From Toxoplasma gondii ME49 (lineage: Eukaryota; Apicomplexa; Conoidasida; Eucoccidiorida; Sarcocystidae), in the NCBI RefSeq assembly GCF_000006565.2, contig NC_031472.1, positions 1,358,227-1,422,226 of the forward strand: a stretch of DNA of 64,000 nucleotides, in the 5' to 3' direction. The notes below the pieces were generated by a model, which was given only the letters and a program-made list of their open reading frames with translations, was not told the origin of the DNA and did not search any database. The position numbers and the translations under genes were made by a program. Below, one piece after another: positions 36,501 through 49,500 of the stretch; the stretch's first letter is position 1, and the number at the start of each line of letters is the position of its first letter.

Positions 36501-39500
36501 GACTTCCCACAGGCAACAAGGAGACGCAGAGGGTCGGGAAGCCTAATGCGTTGCCACAGGCGCGAGACTAAAAGAACGGCGGCGGACGAGATGAAAAAGA
36601 CAAGAGCGAGGTTGAGCGAAGCTGAGCGAAGCTGCAGCGCAGACAGCCACGCGCAGAGCTTACGGGACGCGAGGCGACAGGCAGATGAAACACAGGGAGA
36701 AAGGTGCAGACAGAGAGAGGAACGAGGAAGAGAGAGAGAAAAAAAACGACAGTCACTGCGCGACAAGAAAGCAAAGAGCATCACCACAGAAAGGGGGAGA
36801 GAGGAGACAAACGAAGAACGAGGAGAGGGAAAGGAAAAAAACAACTCTGGAAAGAACTCGACAGGATCGCGCTTTCCCCTTCGTCTTCAGCAAATGCATG
36901 AGATGCTTCCGAAACGCATCTAAACGCGAGAGGAAGAATCATGTTGCACGAGGATCTAAATTCAATTCAAACGCACATGATTCACAATCAGAGCAAAATG
37001 CAGCTCAAACACTCAATTCAGCTATTGGCTGCGAATTGGGATGTCTATAATTACTTAAAAGAGTACAGAGGTCAGTGCATCAGTGATTCACTTTTCTTGC
37101 CGTTCTGTGCCTCACCTGCTGGACATTAATGCCGAAGTGAGCGAGATGATCAGGAAGCTTCGGATCCAAGACGGAACAATCCTCGTCGGGCGCGTAGCAG
37201 TAAACATCAGCGGAGTAAGGAGTGATCGTTCCCAGCTTCACAATCAACGGATACTTGCTACCAGTTTCCTAAAGACACAACGCATCCACACTCATACTCA
37301 TAGGGACAGAAACAGATACCTATAGACAGAGACATATAGACAGAGAGAAAGATATAGCTAGAAAGGCAGGTAGATAGGTAGATGCACCTAGATGAATCCT
37401 GACAGCAGCATGTAGACATGGATATAGATTGACTGATGTGAAGAAAGAGACATCAACATACATACGGAGAGAAGAAAGGGAGACGAGTAGACAGCAACGT
37501 GGGTGTAGTAGAGAGAAAAATCGATACGGGATAGATAGATGTGCACTAGGTAAAGAGAAGAAGCAAGTATACAGATATTCACTAGATACACAAAGACATG
37601 CTATACATAGAATAGACGACACAGATGTGAAGAAGTAAAAGATGGATAAAGACATCGGCGCCGATAGCTTCAGTGGTGGCTGCACATCGACTGAGAGCAG
37701 CAGAAATGCAGGTTGATATATAAATCGGAAACAGTGGAGACATCCTCTACATCGCAGTGAATTTATTCAGGTCTTTGAAAGATGCTTCTCTGCAAACTCG
37801 CTGGAAAGCGGGAGGAAAACAGAAAAAGTACCTCGAAGTGACGTATGGCAGCTCCTTCGCGTCCGTCTGCACAGCCCCCTCCCACGCCGTACAGTTTTCG
37901 GCCGCATCCAATATACCTGCAAATTCAGTTGCAGCAAATCAACGTTTTCTGTCTTGGAAAAGCCTGAGTTCTGGTCTCTTCCTTTCTCTTGTCGCCTTCT
38001 GCTTGACGCTCCCTCCTGTGCTGTTCACGCCAAATTTTGCAATTTCAGGTCTCCGGCACGTCCCAGCAACATCCGAAAACGCTACCCAGGGCGACCGAAG
38101 TAATCCCTCCTGTTCACCTGGTGGTATTTATACAAGTGTCATCTTGACTCTCTCTGCCATCACAACAGAGCTAGGAGCAGGTAAGCGCAGACCTTCAAGA
38201 TCTAAAGCAGTAGGGTAACTTGTAGTACATCTGAGTATGTAAATGCACGCATTCAAGGAATCCTTCATTCTTCGAGTCATGTGGTGTGAGCTCAGGTTTT
38301 GAGAAAAGTACTCTTGCAGGAATCACATCTAAAACGACGCATGCAACGAGGACAGACACGTGGAGCGTCTCGTTATTGGGATATAGCGAGTAGACTAGAC
38401 ATCTGAAATGTGTTATTAGCTATATATATTTATATATATGGGGTCCTTTTTTCTCGAGACTGCATGGGTGTTTCGCATCCGAGGATTCGCTTTTCCTCGC
38501 ACCCACCCGTCAGACAGATTCAGCCACAGATTGGCGGTCGCCCCGCAATCTGCACAACGCCAGTCAGTAGGCCCGACCAGAGGCGGGTTCGGCACCTGCT
38601 CCAGATTTTCTGCGTAGCGACTTGGCTGAAGGCAAGTCATGTCCACGGAGACAAAGACAAACGACACCAGACAGAAGAGTCAAAACGGAGTTGCTTTCTC
38701 AGAAAGAGGTGAGAAAAGGAAAGAGGTGAGAAAAGGAAAGCGATGCACCCTCAGAAACGCACCACAGAGAATATAACGGAGACAGACACCCATGAGGAAC
38801 ATAAACAGGGATCAGAACGCACGGACGACACTTGCTGTCCATGCTCGAAGCTTGTCTCCTCTGTTCACTGATTCTAAGTCGGATGGGTTCCTCCTCATGA
38901 AACCCAGACGCCTTCTCATTCCACCCTTTCGCAGCTGGTGTCTTCTCGCTGAAAGCAATCTTCTTTGCATCATGTTTCCTCCCTGCTAAATCTTTTTCTT
39001 GTTTCTTCCAAGGCGCTGGTCTGTGCTCACCTTCAGTTCTTCTTCCCAGGCACCGATGCCTGTCGAGGCTGCGGCGCCACCGAGGCCGCGGTGTTCGATG
39101 AGAGCCTGGCAAGCTGCTCGCAGGACTTCTGGGAGTGCGTCGTTGATCTTCACGAACTTCACTTGCTTCAGCACACTCCTCTCCCAGGCTTCTTGCATCT
39201 TTGCAGAGTCTTGGCAATCCACGGCCGATGAAAGGTACGTAGAGCGATAGCTCGTGCGAGGGAGCGTCAGCAGAGGCGGGAGCAGAGCAAGCGAGTATAC
39301 GAACGTGTTGCTAAGAGCCTCAGGACATGCGTCTCCGCTGTTCTCTTCTATCTGGAAACTAAGAATTGACAGAGATGGAGAAGAAAAAAAGCGATACCCA
39401 TGTAAAGTGTCTTCGCATGCACGACGCTTTCTTCTTCTTCGCACACACCTTCTCGGATTTACGTCGCCTCTATCGACGTTTATGCTCTCTCCCACCCCCC

Positions 39501-40808
39501 CTCCCGTCCCAACGTCGTCTCTATCTTCTGAACCTCTCGACGGTTTCTTGACAAGTCTGGCTACAGAAACGCAGGTTCTTCACCCTTCATCGCGTTTTTT
39601 TGCCCTCTCTTCTGTGTTTTTCTGGTCGCTCGCACTCACGGCGACCCGACTTCTCAGATGTTGGTACGACCCGTGTGTCATCAGCCTGGGGATGATCATC
39701 TGAAACAGGCCAACGGGGACTACCACGAGCGTCTTCCTGCGAGCTTTCCACCATCAATTTAGAGCTTCGTGTTTCTCTCCCTGACTTCGTTGTCTGCTTT
39801 CTCACCCTCCCTCGACGTTGATTGCGAGTTTGTGCGGTTGCACCTCTCCCCCAACTTCAGCGCTGATATCTGTTCCGTCCTCTGGGGGGAGAGACTGGCT
39901 CTTCTCATCGGAGGGCGTTCCACGCCCCTTCGCCTCATGCAGTTGTCGGTGTATTTTCGCGGCTTGTTCGTCGTCAACTTTCGAATACACGTGGAGATAC
40001 AAGCGCTGTCGCGGGCAGATTTGCTTGGCATCCGGGGCGCGAGCCGGGGCCGGCCCGCTGGTTTCTTTGGCAAGCAGGCAGTCCAGGGGAAGCGCGTCGA
40101 TCGAAGCCGCGAGGAACGTCGACAAGTTCACAAAGAGGCCGCACGGCGACAACGGACTGTCCAAGCTGAGAAGACAGGCGAAATCACGACCGCGGCTGGC
40201 GAAGATTTCCGTTTCCATGAAAGAGTGGGACTCGTTCAGCAGGCGTTTCTGCATCTGGGTAGACTGCACCTATCTGTACAGCCTTAACAACGCGCCGCTC
40301 GGGAAACTACCCGTGAATTCAAAAGGCAACAAAAGAACGCAACAATCCGCTGGCAGTACCATAGCTATTCACGCGCTCGTCTCGATGAGCAACTCGTCCG
40401 CTGCTTCTGCTGTTCTCCGTAAATGTCTTTTACCGAGAGCATTCCTACTCGCCTTCTGAATCACGGAAGAGCATTCGCCCGCGCAGGTGTATATCCCCTT
40501 GGCATTCGCTGGTTTCCTGACCTCAACGGCTCACTTATCGGGTGCACATAATTAACGGAACTGGGCAAGAACTGATCTTGTGGTCGCAACTACCTGCGTG
40601 CCTCGAACTGTCAAGCGGCTGTTCACCTGTATGTACACTGCGTTTTGACAACCGTGTCCATGCAAGTCGCCACGCGCGCGTGTCCCAGTAGAGTCCGCAG
40701 TTCCACCAGAAGATCCTCAGTGGCATCTTGAGGCGTCGTTTCCGCAAATGCGCCAAAGTACGGGGAAAACGGGAGAGTTGCCTCCCCTTGGGGACGTGGA
40801 TTGGCCAT
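31135..40808 (-). CDS. USP5: Ubiquitin C-terminal hydrolase, USP5 / isopeptidase T
   Basis: Deubiquitinase that disassembles free polyubiquitin chains. Exons: about 40631-40808 (probable start), 39806 to about 40256, a short exon near 39640-39700, 39031 to about 39220, 38507-38625, 37832-37916, 37116-37268, 36022-36189, 35555-35819, 34887-35203, about 33773-34064, 32988-33248, 32263-32441, 31135-31702. Domains in order: N-terminal variant zinc-finger-like region ([21 protein letters not shown]); ZnF-UBP ([37 protein letters not shown]); Cys box [16 protein letters not shown] with the catalytic Cys; [30 protein letters not shown]; two UBA domains ([32 protein letters not shown]); His box [20 protein letters not shown] with the catalytic His. 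All parts match the animal USP5 order. N-terminal exon joins are the weak point. Confidence 0.93.
32003..32165. repeat. 14-bp A/T/C tandem array in USP5 intron
   Basis: About eleven near-perfect copies of catatacatatata, in the intron between the exons that split the first UBA domain (32263-32441 and 31135-31702). The array begins about 300 bases from the downstream exon and ends about 100 bases from the upstream one. Because 14 is not a multiple of 3, the repeat is open in several frames and produces spurious Tyr/Ile-rich reading frames on both strands. Confidence 0.9.
33464..33501. repeat. (TA)n microsatellite in USP5 intron
   Basis: Alternating TA run interrupted once by a G, in the intron between the USP5 exons at 32988-33248 and about 33773-34064. 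A TGCATGC-rich and TATG-rich stretch follows near 34255-34300 in the next intron. Confidence 0.85.
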
Positions 40809-42059
40809 TGTGGAGTCGCGTTCCGCGAAAAAGAAGCGTTTGCCTGAAGGCGGTGCCAAAAACCGCCGCAGCTACACAAGGTGACTGCGGAATGCAGGGT
40901 GGGTGTCTTGCCGCACAACGGCTTGGCCGGAAGAAGTGGAGTCCCGTCGTTGTCGCTGTCCGGCTGGCCCAGTCCGGGTTTAGTGGAAGCGAAACACAAC
41001 TCGCTGCGACAATTTTTCGTTCGCTCCTCTGGCAAGGACGGAACGCGGCGGCGGTGCGCTTTGCTCGCAACGCGCGTCAAGAACCGGCGAAAAGACAATT
41101 TTGCGCGGGCGACAATCACAACACAAACGCCATCAGTCTGAGGAGGACGGACCGAAGGTGCAAAAGATAAGAGCCTCAAATCAGGTCACAGTGCAGAATG
41201 AAGCGGTGCGTTCGAGACGCGAGACACCGATTCTCCAACCGTGCTGCCACCGTTTTGAGGATCCAGACTTGCCACACTGCACATGCGCAAAAACGTCACA
41301 TGCATGACCCTGTGGCCTGGTTTCGTAAGATTCTCTGTTGCGCGCGCACTCAACTCCCGCCACAAAGGACTACGCGGAAACGGTAAAGAAACTGCTAAGA
41401 CATGCGATCGCGGCCTCTCGACCGCTGCTTGGCAACCGCAGTGTGCCAAAACCATGGGGAAATCGTGCAGAACGTCAGTTTCCACCGGAGAAACAAGTCG
41501 CAAAGAGCGAAATCCGCAACTCAAGCGCTTACTCGAGCTCAGAAGGCGCCAGAGGGGTATGGGATACAGTGCGCGGGTTCAAGGGGTGCTTTATGCCACG
41601 GCACCCCGATCGGTACCCTGTCTGTCGAGGGCGGCACCGAGTGGACGGAACGGTTGCACGGCACACCACCTACGAAAGCCGAGAGGTCGCAGGCCTTAGC
41701 AGAAAACAGTTTTTTTAACGAACTTGACAGAGCCCCACGATCTCACGGTCTCCGATTGCTGTCACGGCGGCTGGGAGGTAAAACCAAGCAGCGCAGGCGG
41801 AGCCCTGTTTTACGGAAACTCCAGTTTCTCCCTCTGCTTCTCTTGGACCGCGAACAGTTCACGATTCTGTTGCCACTTTTCTTGTTTCAGCAGAGCTCGA
41901 GGGAGAAAATTTATCGGCTGGCAAGGGAAAGAAAAAGGTTTCATCGGCGGAGCGTGCAGGGCTTGAGTCGACGCTGTGGGGGTCGGGAGCCCCTCATCCG
42001 CGATCCATGCGGACACCTCGAGGCTGTTTTGTGCTCTTTTCTGTTGTTCCGCCATCATC
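40809..42059. other. Divergent intergenic region
   Basis: About 1.25 kb between the USP5 start codon (minus) and the start of the small secreted acidic protein (plus). It should hold both promoters. Open frames here overlap on both strands, and none carries a signal, domain or splice pattern. No TATA-like or other element was assigned. Confidence 0.5.
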
Positions 42060-42800
42060 ATGAAGCGGACTCGAATTCTACATCGCTTACTGTGTTCGAT
42101 TTGCTCGGTAGCCGTGTTGACGCACTGCGCGTGGGTCTCGAGAACGGCTGCCGCCGCAGAGTCGAGCAGCAGACAGGAAGCCGAAGGTCGGCACACGGTC
42201 GACGGCCTGTCTACAATGGACGCGTACTTCTCCTTCCACAAACCGTCCGCAGATGAGGAACGAAATGTCGAGGACGATTACTTGGAGCTCGTGGATCCGG
42301 CGTTCTGGGACGCGAGCCGGTACCTGAAACTTGCGGAGACTGTGTTTGGTGTGTTGGACACCGAGTTTGAAGAGGCGCTAAAGGCGGCCGGAAAGGCCCT
42401 CGCTCGCGACCAAGAGAAGGAAATCTCGAAGGGAGTTCCGTCAGGAGTAGATCTGAAGAAGGCCTTACTTTCCAAGCTGGAAGTCGCGATCGAAAACGGG
42501 GCAGGCCGCGAGGCGAAGGAAACGGAGGAGCGAGCAGGCGACGCGACCGGTGAAGCAGGAGTCGGCGGTGAGGCGGCCGAACCTAACAAAGACGCGCAAG
42601 AGAATGAAGACGGACAAAGGTTTCTGCGACGCGGAATGTCTCACGAGTTACGCGAAGCAAAGCAAAAGGGCGCCAGGTGGTTGTTTGACTCCGCTAAACT
42701 CGAAGACGTCAACTTGTCAAGCATGCTCCTGGTTGCACTCTCCGTCGCGCTCGAGAAAATCCCCATTCCTGACTTGTCTTTCCTTGACACACTCCTTTAG
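42060..42800 (+). CDS. Secreted acidic protein, 246 residues, unknown function
   Basis: A single-exon gene. The ATG at 42060 begins an N-terminal signal sequence (MKRTRILHRLLCSICSVAVL, cleavage probably near the AAAAES stretch, residues 31-36). An upstream in-frame extension would bury this signal, so it was rejected. The mature part is Glu/Lys/Ala-rich and mainly helical: an LVDPAFWDASRYLKLAETVF segment near residue 77, an amphipathic FEEALKAAGKALARDQEKE segment, an acidic Glu/Gly-rich linker near 155-185, a KGARWLFDSAKLEDV segment near 210, and a hydrophobic end LVALSVALEKIPIPDLSFL. No cysteines or known domain are visible beyond the signal. It may be a secretory-organelle protein of the parasite; this is inference from the signal alone. 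Confidence 0.7.
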   Translation: MKRTRILHRLLCSICSVAVLTHCAWVSRTAAAAESSSRQEAEGRHTVDGLSTMDAYFSFHKPSADEERNVEDDYLELVDPAFWDASRYLKLAETVFGVLDTEFEEALKAAGKALARDQEKEISKGVPSGVDLKKALLSKLEVAIENGAGREAKETEERAGDATGEAGVGGEAAEPNKDAQENEDGQRFLRRGMSHELREAKQKGARWLFDSAKLEDVNLSSMLLVALSVALEKIPIPDLSFLDTLL

Positions 42801-43933
42801 AAAAGTACAACAGGTGCCTAGATCGAACAGTGCACAACCACACCACTGTGTAGATCATAAAACCACAACACGTGGCGACCCTGGCGCTATGTGGCGCACC
42901 GATGCTGTGGCAGCCAGAGGTGGATGAACATCCTGGCTGGAAGTTGTACTTCCGCAGCAGTTTCCGAATTTTCAGGTGAACTGCGCGTTCGCTTGTCACG
43001 GCTGACGATGACAGCCGGCTTGTGTTTGCGGGACCGGCTCACAGGCGATTTCTGCCGTGTGCTCTCGCACCGCAAAACCGGCTTCCGACACCATGGCTTA
43101 AAAGAGTTAACTGTCCCTTGAAGTTCTACGTGGTACAGGGTGATTGTGTGTGGTAGTGCAACTGCTTGTCTCTTCGTTAAAAGTGTTTTTAAAGCAAGCA
43201 GCACTGCCCCCCGTGTACCCTGGCGAGTTGCTCTTTCTGCGTGTTCGGGGGTGAACATGTACAGGCGTTTTCCGTTTATTCTGCACTTATGTCGGATAAA
43301 TGCGCTGCACGTAATGTCACCTTGGGTAGCAGCGTCCGTGGCGGTTTCGAAAGTTCTGCACTGGACGTCACATGTCTTTCCGGATCTCCGGCGACCTGGA
43401 AGGAACATGTGAGTCCGTAAATGCGATACTATAACATACTATGTCAAATGCGAAACTCGTAGCTATTCAAGGGGATGCAACGGTATGGTGGCACTCTTCC
43501 CCATTCTTATCTACTTGAATTTTCTTGGCATTACTATTGATACCGCTTGTTATACTCTGCGGGAAGAAGCGTCGACCATATATGTCGGGGAAACTGTGCG
43601 AGTTTGTCACAGTGGATGTGGTGCAGAGTCAGGCGGTCTGGTGTGACAACGTTTTTGTGGTTTTTGGTGATGCAGCTGGCATCCTGCTCTGAACGAGGTG
43701 TGTTCCTTGCTAAAGGGATCAGAAGGCGACTATCATGCACATCTCACCCGCAGGGTATCGATACGCACTCGTGTTGTCGGTTAAGTGGAAGTATCCCCGC
43801 AACGTGCGTGTGTGCGTTGAGAGCGGTTGCTGGCGTCTTTACGGTGAATCGTTTTTCTTTTTAATGTGTCGTCTCGTGGTGGTGCCACCTCTGGTACCAA
43901 GAACTTACACGAGAGGCGACCGCACGTTTGCGG
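42801..43933. other. Intergenic, no supported gene
   Basis: 3' flank of the secreted acidic protein gene. Short open frames on both strands without domains, signals or splice support. Confidence 0.5.
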
Positions 43934-44362
43934 ATGGCGGCCTCAGTGAAACTTGAAAGTGCAACGTACCCAACGCCCGTCGAGTATGCGGAGCTGGTGT
44001 GCAGGAACTTTAAAGACTTCACCTTTTTCAAAAAGACGTTTTTGTTTGGGAGAGCGTTTCCGATTTCGCTCATAACGACGACCAAAACTACCCAGTTTCC
44101 TCTTAGAGTCGCACAGCGTACACAGTGCAACTTCTACCACAAGAACGCTAGCTATTTTCGGCGCAAAGCACCACCTAGAGGGAGTTCTCGGTTGCACGCT
44201 CTTTCCGAAAGGGCGGTGTATGTCTTGCATGCAAAACAGGTTCATTTGCCATCGAAGCAGGGTCCTCCATCCAACGCAGCTGCCGGGAACTGTACCGTTC
44301 TCAATGCTTTTTCGACGATGGAGGCGGTATGCCCGAACAATTCAAGAAACAGACAATGTTAA
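43934..44362 (+). CDS. Hypothetical open frame, weak
   Basis: An ATG at 43934 opens a frame of 142 residues beginning MAASVKLESATYPTPVEYAE. The first 45 residues are protein-like in composition (acidic and aromatic); the rest is basic and rich in Ser, His and Arg, which is typical of chance frames. A possible donor lies near 43999 (GTGCAG), so only the first part may be coding. No family is recognised and no partner exon was found. Confidence 0.2.
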   Translation: MAASVKLESATYPTPVEYAELVCRNFKDFTFFKKTFLFGRAFPISLITTTKTTQFPLRVAQRTQCNFYHKNASYFRRKAPPRGSSRLHALSERAVYVLHAKQVHLPSKQGPPSNAAAGNCTVLNAFSTMEAVCPNNSRNRQC

Positions 44363-46585
44363 GCCAAAGTCATAACTCATTGATCTGGAAACTTAAACAA
44401 GATCGACGGTAGCTCTTCAGTCACATGTGGTAATGAGGGTAGAAAATGAACGACGCAAGACAGTGCTGAACACTGGACCACACAGAGGGCGCGATTGATG
44501 AAGTCGCTTCTTTGGTGTGACTTTCTGTCGAAAAGGAAGCATCTCATTCACAAAACACGCCCAGTATTGGGTTTTCCCCAACGACAGGGACTGCTGAGTT
44601 GCTTGTTGCTTTCTCGCGGATTGCAATTGGGCAGCTTGCCCCAAGTCTGGACTCCCGTTCTTCAGAACAGTGTTAGTGGTTTTGGCGCCTCTCCCAGTGT
44701 GTTCGATCACGTGCTTCAGGGTATTTCACCTGAACCCCCGCATAGCTGTGCCTGGCGATGTGTTGGCCACCCAAAAATGAGATCCAAAGGATTCACAGTT
44801 TCACCGGAGTCCAATTTCAAAGAAATGCAACGATGTTCACAGATGTTCTTTTGATCTGGCCATGTCGCGATGCTTCCGACGGGGAAACCCACCATTTTTT
44901 GGCTCGCAGGCGAACGCGCGAGCTCCACTGTTCGAGACCGTCGGTAAAACGGCACAGCGTTCCTGTGCGTTCCATTTTCCCGCAAATCTGCCTGTATCAG
45001 TCTCCTTGTACTAGGTTCAATCCATTCAAAGGTCGCAGTGGCCAGCCGGCTAAGGATCGTGAGCAGATCTGTGCGCTGACTCGCGGATTCGTCTAAACGT
45101 TTCCACTGGACGACAGCGAAACCGCAAAGCGGCTTCTGTCACCTCTACCAAGGCGCTGCTGGTAAAACGGCCGGGAGGGTATTTACAGGTTTTCTCCGTA
45201 TACATAAAGGGGAGAGCTTTAACTAACAAATTTCTCGCCGCATTTACCTGAGTCGCGTGATGTCTTCCACCGTCTAACTGCATCTAGCAATGGAGGCCAC
45301 ATGCCTTGAATCTATTTAGCTCGCTGTGTCGGTGGTATCGCAGCAAAAATGGTTACTATGGGTCCAACGGAATAGCTGGCTGCGTTAGTTCTTCGAGTAA
45401 TGACTTCCGAACCCCCAGTTTACGGACAAAAACGCTTTAATCCACGCAGCACTGGCACACTATCAACCCGTTGCCGCAGTCATCACTTACGCAAAAAGCC
45501 CCTCCCAGCCTCTCCTAATGCTCGAGAATCTCTCAGTCGGAATCCTATATGAATTGAAAGTGCGTGAAACTCGCCTGTAACTCCGATTTGGAGGTCGAGA
45601 GAACGAAGACACATCCTGGCACATGCACGCGTGGCGGCTTCCTCGACTGCATTTTCTCTCCGGCTGCGAAAAACCAGCGTTCGTTTACACGCGTCCTTTT
45701 CTGTCTCTCCCGTCTGCCTCTAGGAAAACGAGCAGCGTAATGTCTGGAACGAATGCGAGAAACGTGAAGAAACAACAGGAAAAACGGCGTTCAACCCGCG
45801 AGTTCAGCGTCGTCGATTTTTCGGCTCCTCGGCGCATGCAACGCGGCACCGGCGCTCCCACGCAGAAATGCCTCAGAGTCTCCAGTTGGCGTTTCTCTTT
45901 TCGCGAAAAGAGTCCCGATTTGCATTTTGCAAAACGTCCGGACGAGGTTATTCTCGGCCGTGCGTGAAAACTCGAGAAGACACAAACTATCGCGGCGTGG
46001 AACAGAAAGCTGCTCGTGTCCCGGGTGCTGCCTTGTGGACGCCTACACCCTGCCGTCTCAGCTGCATCTGCGGTGAATCCCTGTGGATCTTCGATTTCTT
46101 GGTTTTGTTTCACGTCTTCTTTCATTGTGACGACTCGGAAAACAAAGGTGAGCAGAGAACTGCTTCTCGACGCGAGCGCCTGCGCCGAAAGGAGAGCAGG
46201 CACACGTCCCGTTTCTGCATGCCGTGGCGGTAACGCGCGTCTTCCCAGCACCGGTCTGCATTGCTTCCGGTGTATGAACACCTCACAAATTCCGCGCGTT
46301 CGCTCGGCAGCTGTCCACTCTGTGTCACTTCTGCCTCGTCTGTTTGGGGGCGCAGCGCAGTTCGTTGTAACGCCCGCTTTTTGCGGCCTTCGTTTCCCAG
46401 GCAACAGCCTCGAAGAGTGCCGGGTGAAAACGGCGGAAGGAACCCTCCACGACTGTGGAGACTTTATCGGTTCCTTACCGCCGATCCTAAGGCATTCAAG
46501 TCTCAGCTGGATCCCCCCTTCACCCCCACCTCCCGCCTATCCTGGTCCGCCTCTATCCTCTCTTCTTTCCTCCGTATTTTCCAGC
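44363..46585. other. Intergenic / 5' region of SWC4
   Basis: Upstream of the SWC4 start codon. Contains a short plus-strand frame from ATG 45740 (MSGTNARNVKKQQEKRRS) to 45967, which could be an upstream open frame in a long 5' leader or chance. The last 100 bases before the SWC4 start are C/T-rich. No other gene is supported. Confidence 0.45.
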
Positions 46586-49500
46586 ATGAGTTTACTCCGC
46601 GACTTGTTGGGGGTGACCCCCCAGACGGCGCAGGGCGTGCTACAGCTGAATGAGAGACTGCTGCTTCACGAGGCAGCGGTCCCGGCGCCTCCTGCGTCTT
46701 CGCTGGAGCTGAGTGCGGCGGCAACTGCGCCGGCGAAGGAGCGTCACTTGGGCGCGACTCCGCTCGGAGCTGGGTCGGAGAAACTTGCGAGGCGTGGACT
46801 GTCTAGGGACCTGCGCGCTGCGGTCACTGGCGGAACCGCTTCTCTGCCTTCGCTCCCCGCCGTCATGCACAGACCTCACGCGGTGAGAAAAACAGGGACA
46901 GAAGACGTGGAAAAGCCGACACAAACGACCGCATGCAAGTCGCTGTTTCCAGGCTCTCGGCATATCTTTTGCAGACTTGTCGGCGCCGATACAGCGCGTC
47001 TGAGAAGCGACGGGGACGACGATGTGGTGGATCAGAAAGGGAAAGAGAAACACACAACAACGCGCAAGAGCCCGGTCTGCGTCTTCCTGGTCATGGCGCA
47101 GCACTGCGTGCATGGCTTTGGGGGAAAGTGGAAGCCTGGAAACTCTGGAACCAGACAGAAATCCCCCCTCTTCGGGCACTATCGCTTCGCTCCTCTGTTA
47201 TGTTTCCTCTTTTCTCGCGTGCTTTCTCTCTGCCGTCTGCCGTGCAAAAGCCGTTGGTGACTTCTTGAGTCGCCTCGGTTGTCTCCGGTGTCTCTCCGCT
47301 CCCTGCAATCTCCCAGATCCTGCCTCCTCGTTTGTGCCGTTCTCATGCGAAAGTCCATCCTGTCTCCTGCGTCGAAGACCTCTCACTAACGTCGTGCTCG
47401 CCCATACTGAAACTGCAGGTGCTGCATGCACTCTCGGTGTTGCATGTACTTCTGTTTGGTAGCGGATACGGGGATGATCTGAAGAGAACTGCTCAGCTTT
47501 CTCCAGAAAAAAAAAACCATCCGGGCGCGAGCGGCGACGCTTTCGATCCTTCGACACGCAAAACCCTGCTGTTAGCGTGCGAAAGAATGCCAACGTTGAA
47601 AGCTCATTTCCAGTCAAATCTGGCGCCCAGAGGCTTTAACGGTTTCCGCAGCAAAGAGGTCACCTGCATTCGAGCGGGCTCTGTCTTTTTTGCCTCTCTT
47701 TTCTTTCTCGCTTCAGAAACGCTCTCAGGAACGCCGTCCAGTGAGCAAGTGGCGCCTCTGCGCCTTCACAAACTGCGCGCGAGAAGACGGACTTTGTCTG
47801 GTTCACTGGCGCAAAGTGACAGACCAACAAGCGCTTCAACTCCAGCAACAAGTTGCGGCGATGCACGCGCAGCAAGAAGGCTCAGCAGAAGCGAGTTTGG
47901 GGACGGATTCAGAACAGAACGTCAAAGGGAAGCAGGGCGAGTCCGACATCTCGGCCGACGCCTCCGATGTGAAGGAAGAAGCGAAAATCAAGGTCGAGGA
48001 AGGCGCTGCTCCTCGGTCTGGCGACGAACACGGTGGAAGCGGACCGCGCTCTCTCTCTTTGCAAAACCGACTCCGCGCCTTCCTCATCACGCCGGAGAAA
48101 GAATATCCCTTCGCGAAGTTCAATGTGAAAACGGTGCAGCCGGCCCTCACTCGAGAAGTGTACGACAAGTACATTCAGGTTAGGCCTGCTCGCAAGGGGT
48201 AGAGTTGATAGTCGGAAGGAGAGAAAAGACTTTGCCGGGGCGCAGTTGGCGCACAGCTCAGGAGACGAAAGCCTGCGCTGTCGAGGGGCTTGCAGATCCG
48301 TCCGGGAAGAGCACAGAGTAGCGAAAGGACGGGTGAGAAGACGCATGTGTCTGGGGGTCAAAGAGTTGCTGCTTTGGGGAAGCAAAGAACAACCTGGAGA
48401 CGCATGCAGATGTCCAGGTCACTGACGAAGCTGAGACATGGGCAAAGAGATCTCACAACGGATGCTTGACAAAGACAGCCAGGTCGTGGCAAGAGACGCA
48501 TCCAAAAACGTGAACACAAAAACGTATAATGACGCCCACGCATACATACTTATATATATGTATATATATGTATTGTATACATCTACCTACATTTACGTAT
48601 ATGCATTGATATATATGCACATATATATATATATATATATATGTGTATATGTATGCGTACTCGTATGTGCAGGCCTGTGTGTGTAACTGTGTGTAGATCG
48701 GCATATATTATATCTGTGTGTGTGTAGATACACGGGAATGTTTTCTGTCGAATTGCTTCGTTTTTGGGGTTTGACTCAGCCTCTGGACAGCTCGTGGAGC
48801 GCAGAAGAAACTTTCCAGCTGTGGCAGCTCGTGCATGAATACGACCTGCAGTGGCCGGTCGTCTTCGACGCGTTTCCTGCCTCGTTTGGGCGTTCTGTAG
48901 AGGAGTTGAAACAAAGATATTATGCTGTTGCCAAGAGGTGAGGCCCCGAAATCAATCCAAGATGTGTGGGTCTTTCTCCACCTGTCTCTCTTCTCTCTCT
49001 CTTTCTCCACGTCTCTCTCTCTCTCTGCCTTCCTCTGTCTATCTCTTTCGGTGTCTCCTCGCTCTCTCTCTTCATCTCGACCTGGTTCTCCCTCTTCTTT
49101 CTTCATCTGTAACTGTTTCTCTCTCTTCCCTCCTCATCCTCGTGCGCTTTCCTCTTGTCACGCTTCGCCGGCTACTTTTCTTTTTATCTGGCCGTCGGTT
49201 TCCTTTCTTCTTCTCGCGTCCTCCAGTTGTCTGTCTCCTTGCGTCTTCTGCTTTCCTCTGCGTGTTTCTCTCTCTTTTGTCTTCGTCTCTCGTGCTCGTA
49301 CTCTTCCTTCTCCCTCCTTCTCTGCGTCTCTCTCTTCCCTCCTTCCTTGACTTCCTCGCTCTTCTCTCGCCTCGAAACTGCCTCTCTGCCTGCCCCCGCA
49401 ACGTCCGGACTCTCCGCTTCTTCCCTTCTTCGCCCTGCGGCTGTTCGCTCTGCCTCCACCTCTTCGCTTTGCTGCGTCTCCTCTGCAGAGTGGTGGCGCG

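Noticed and set aside
45685..46404. 239-codon minus-strand frame upstream of SWC4
   Set aside because: No signal, domain or splice partner; overlaps the probable SWC4 leader on the opposite strand.
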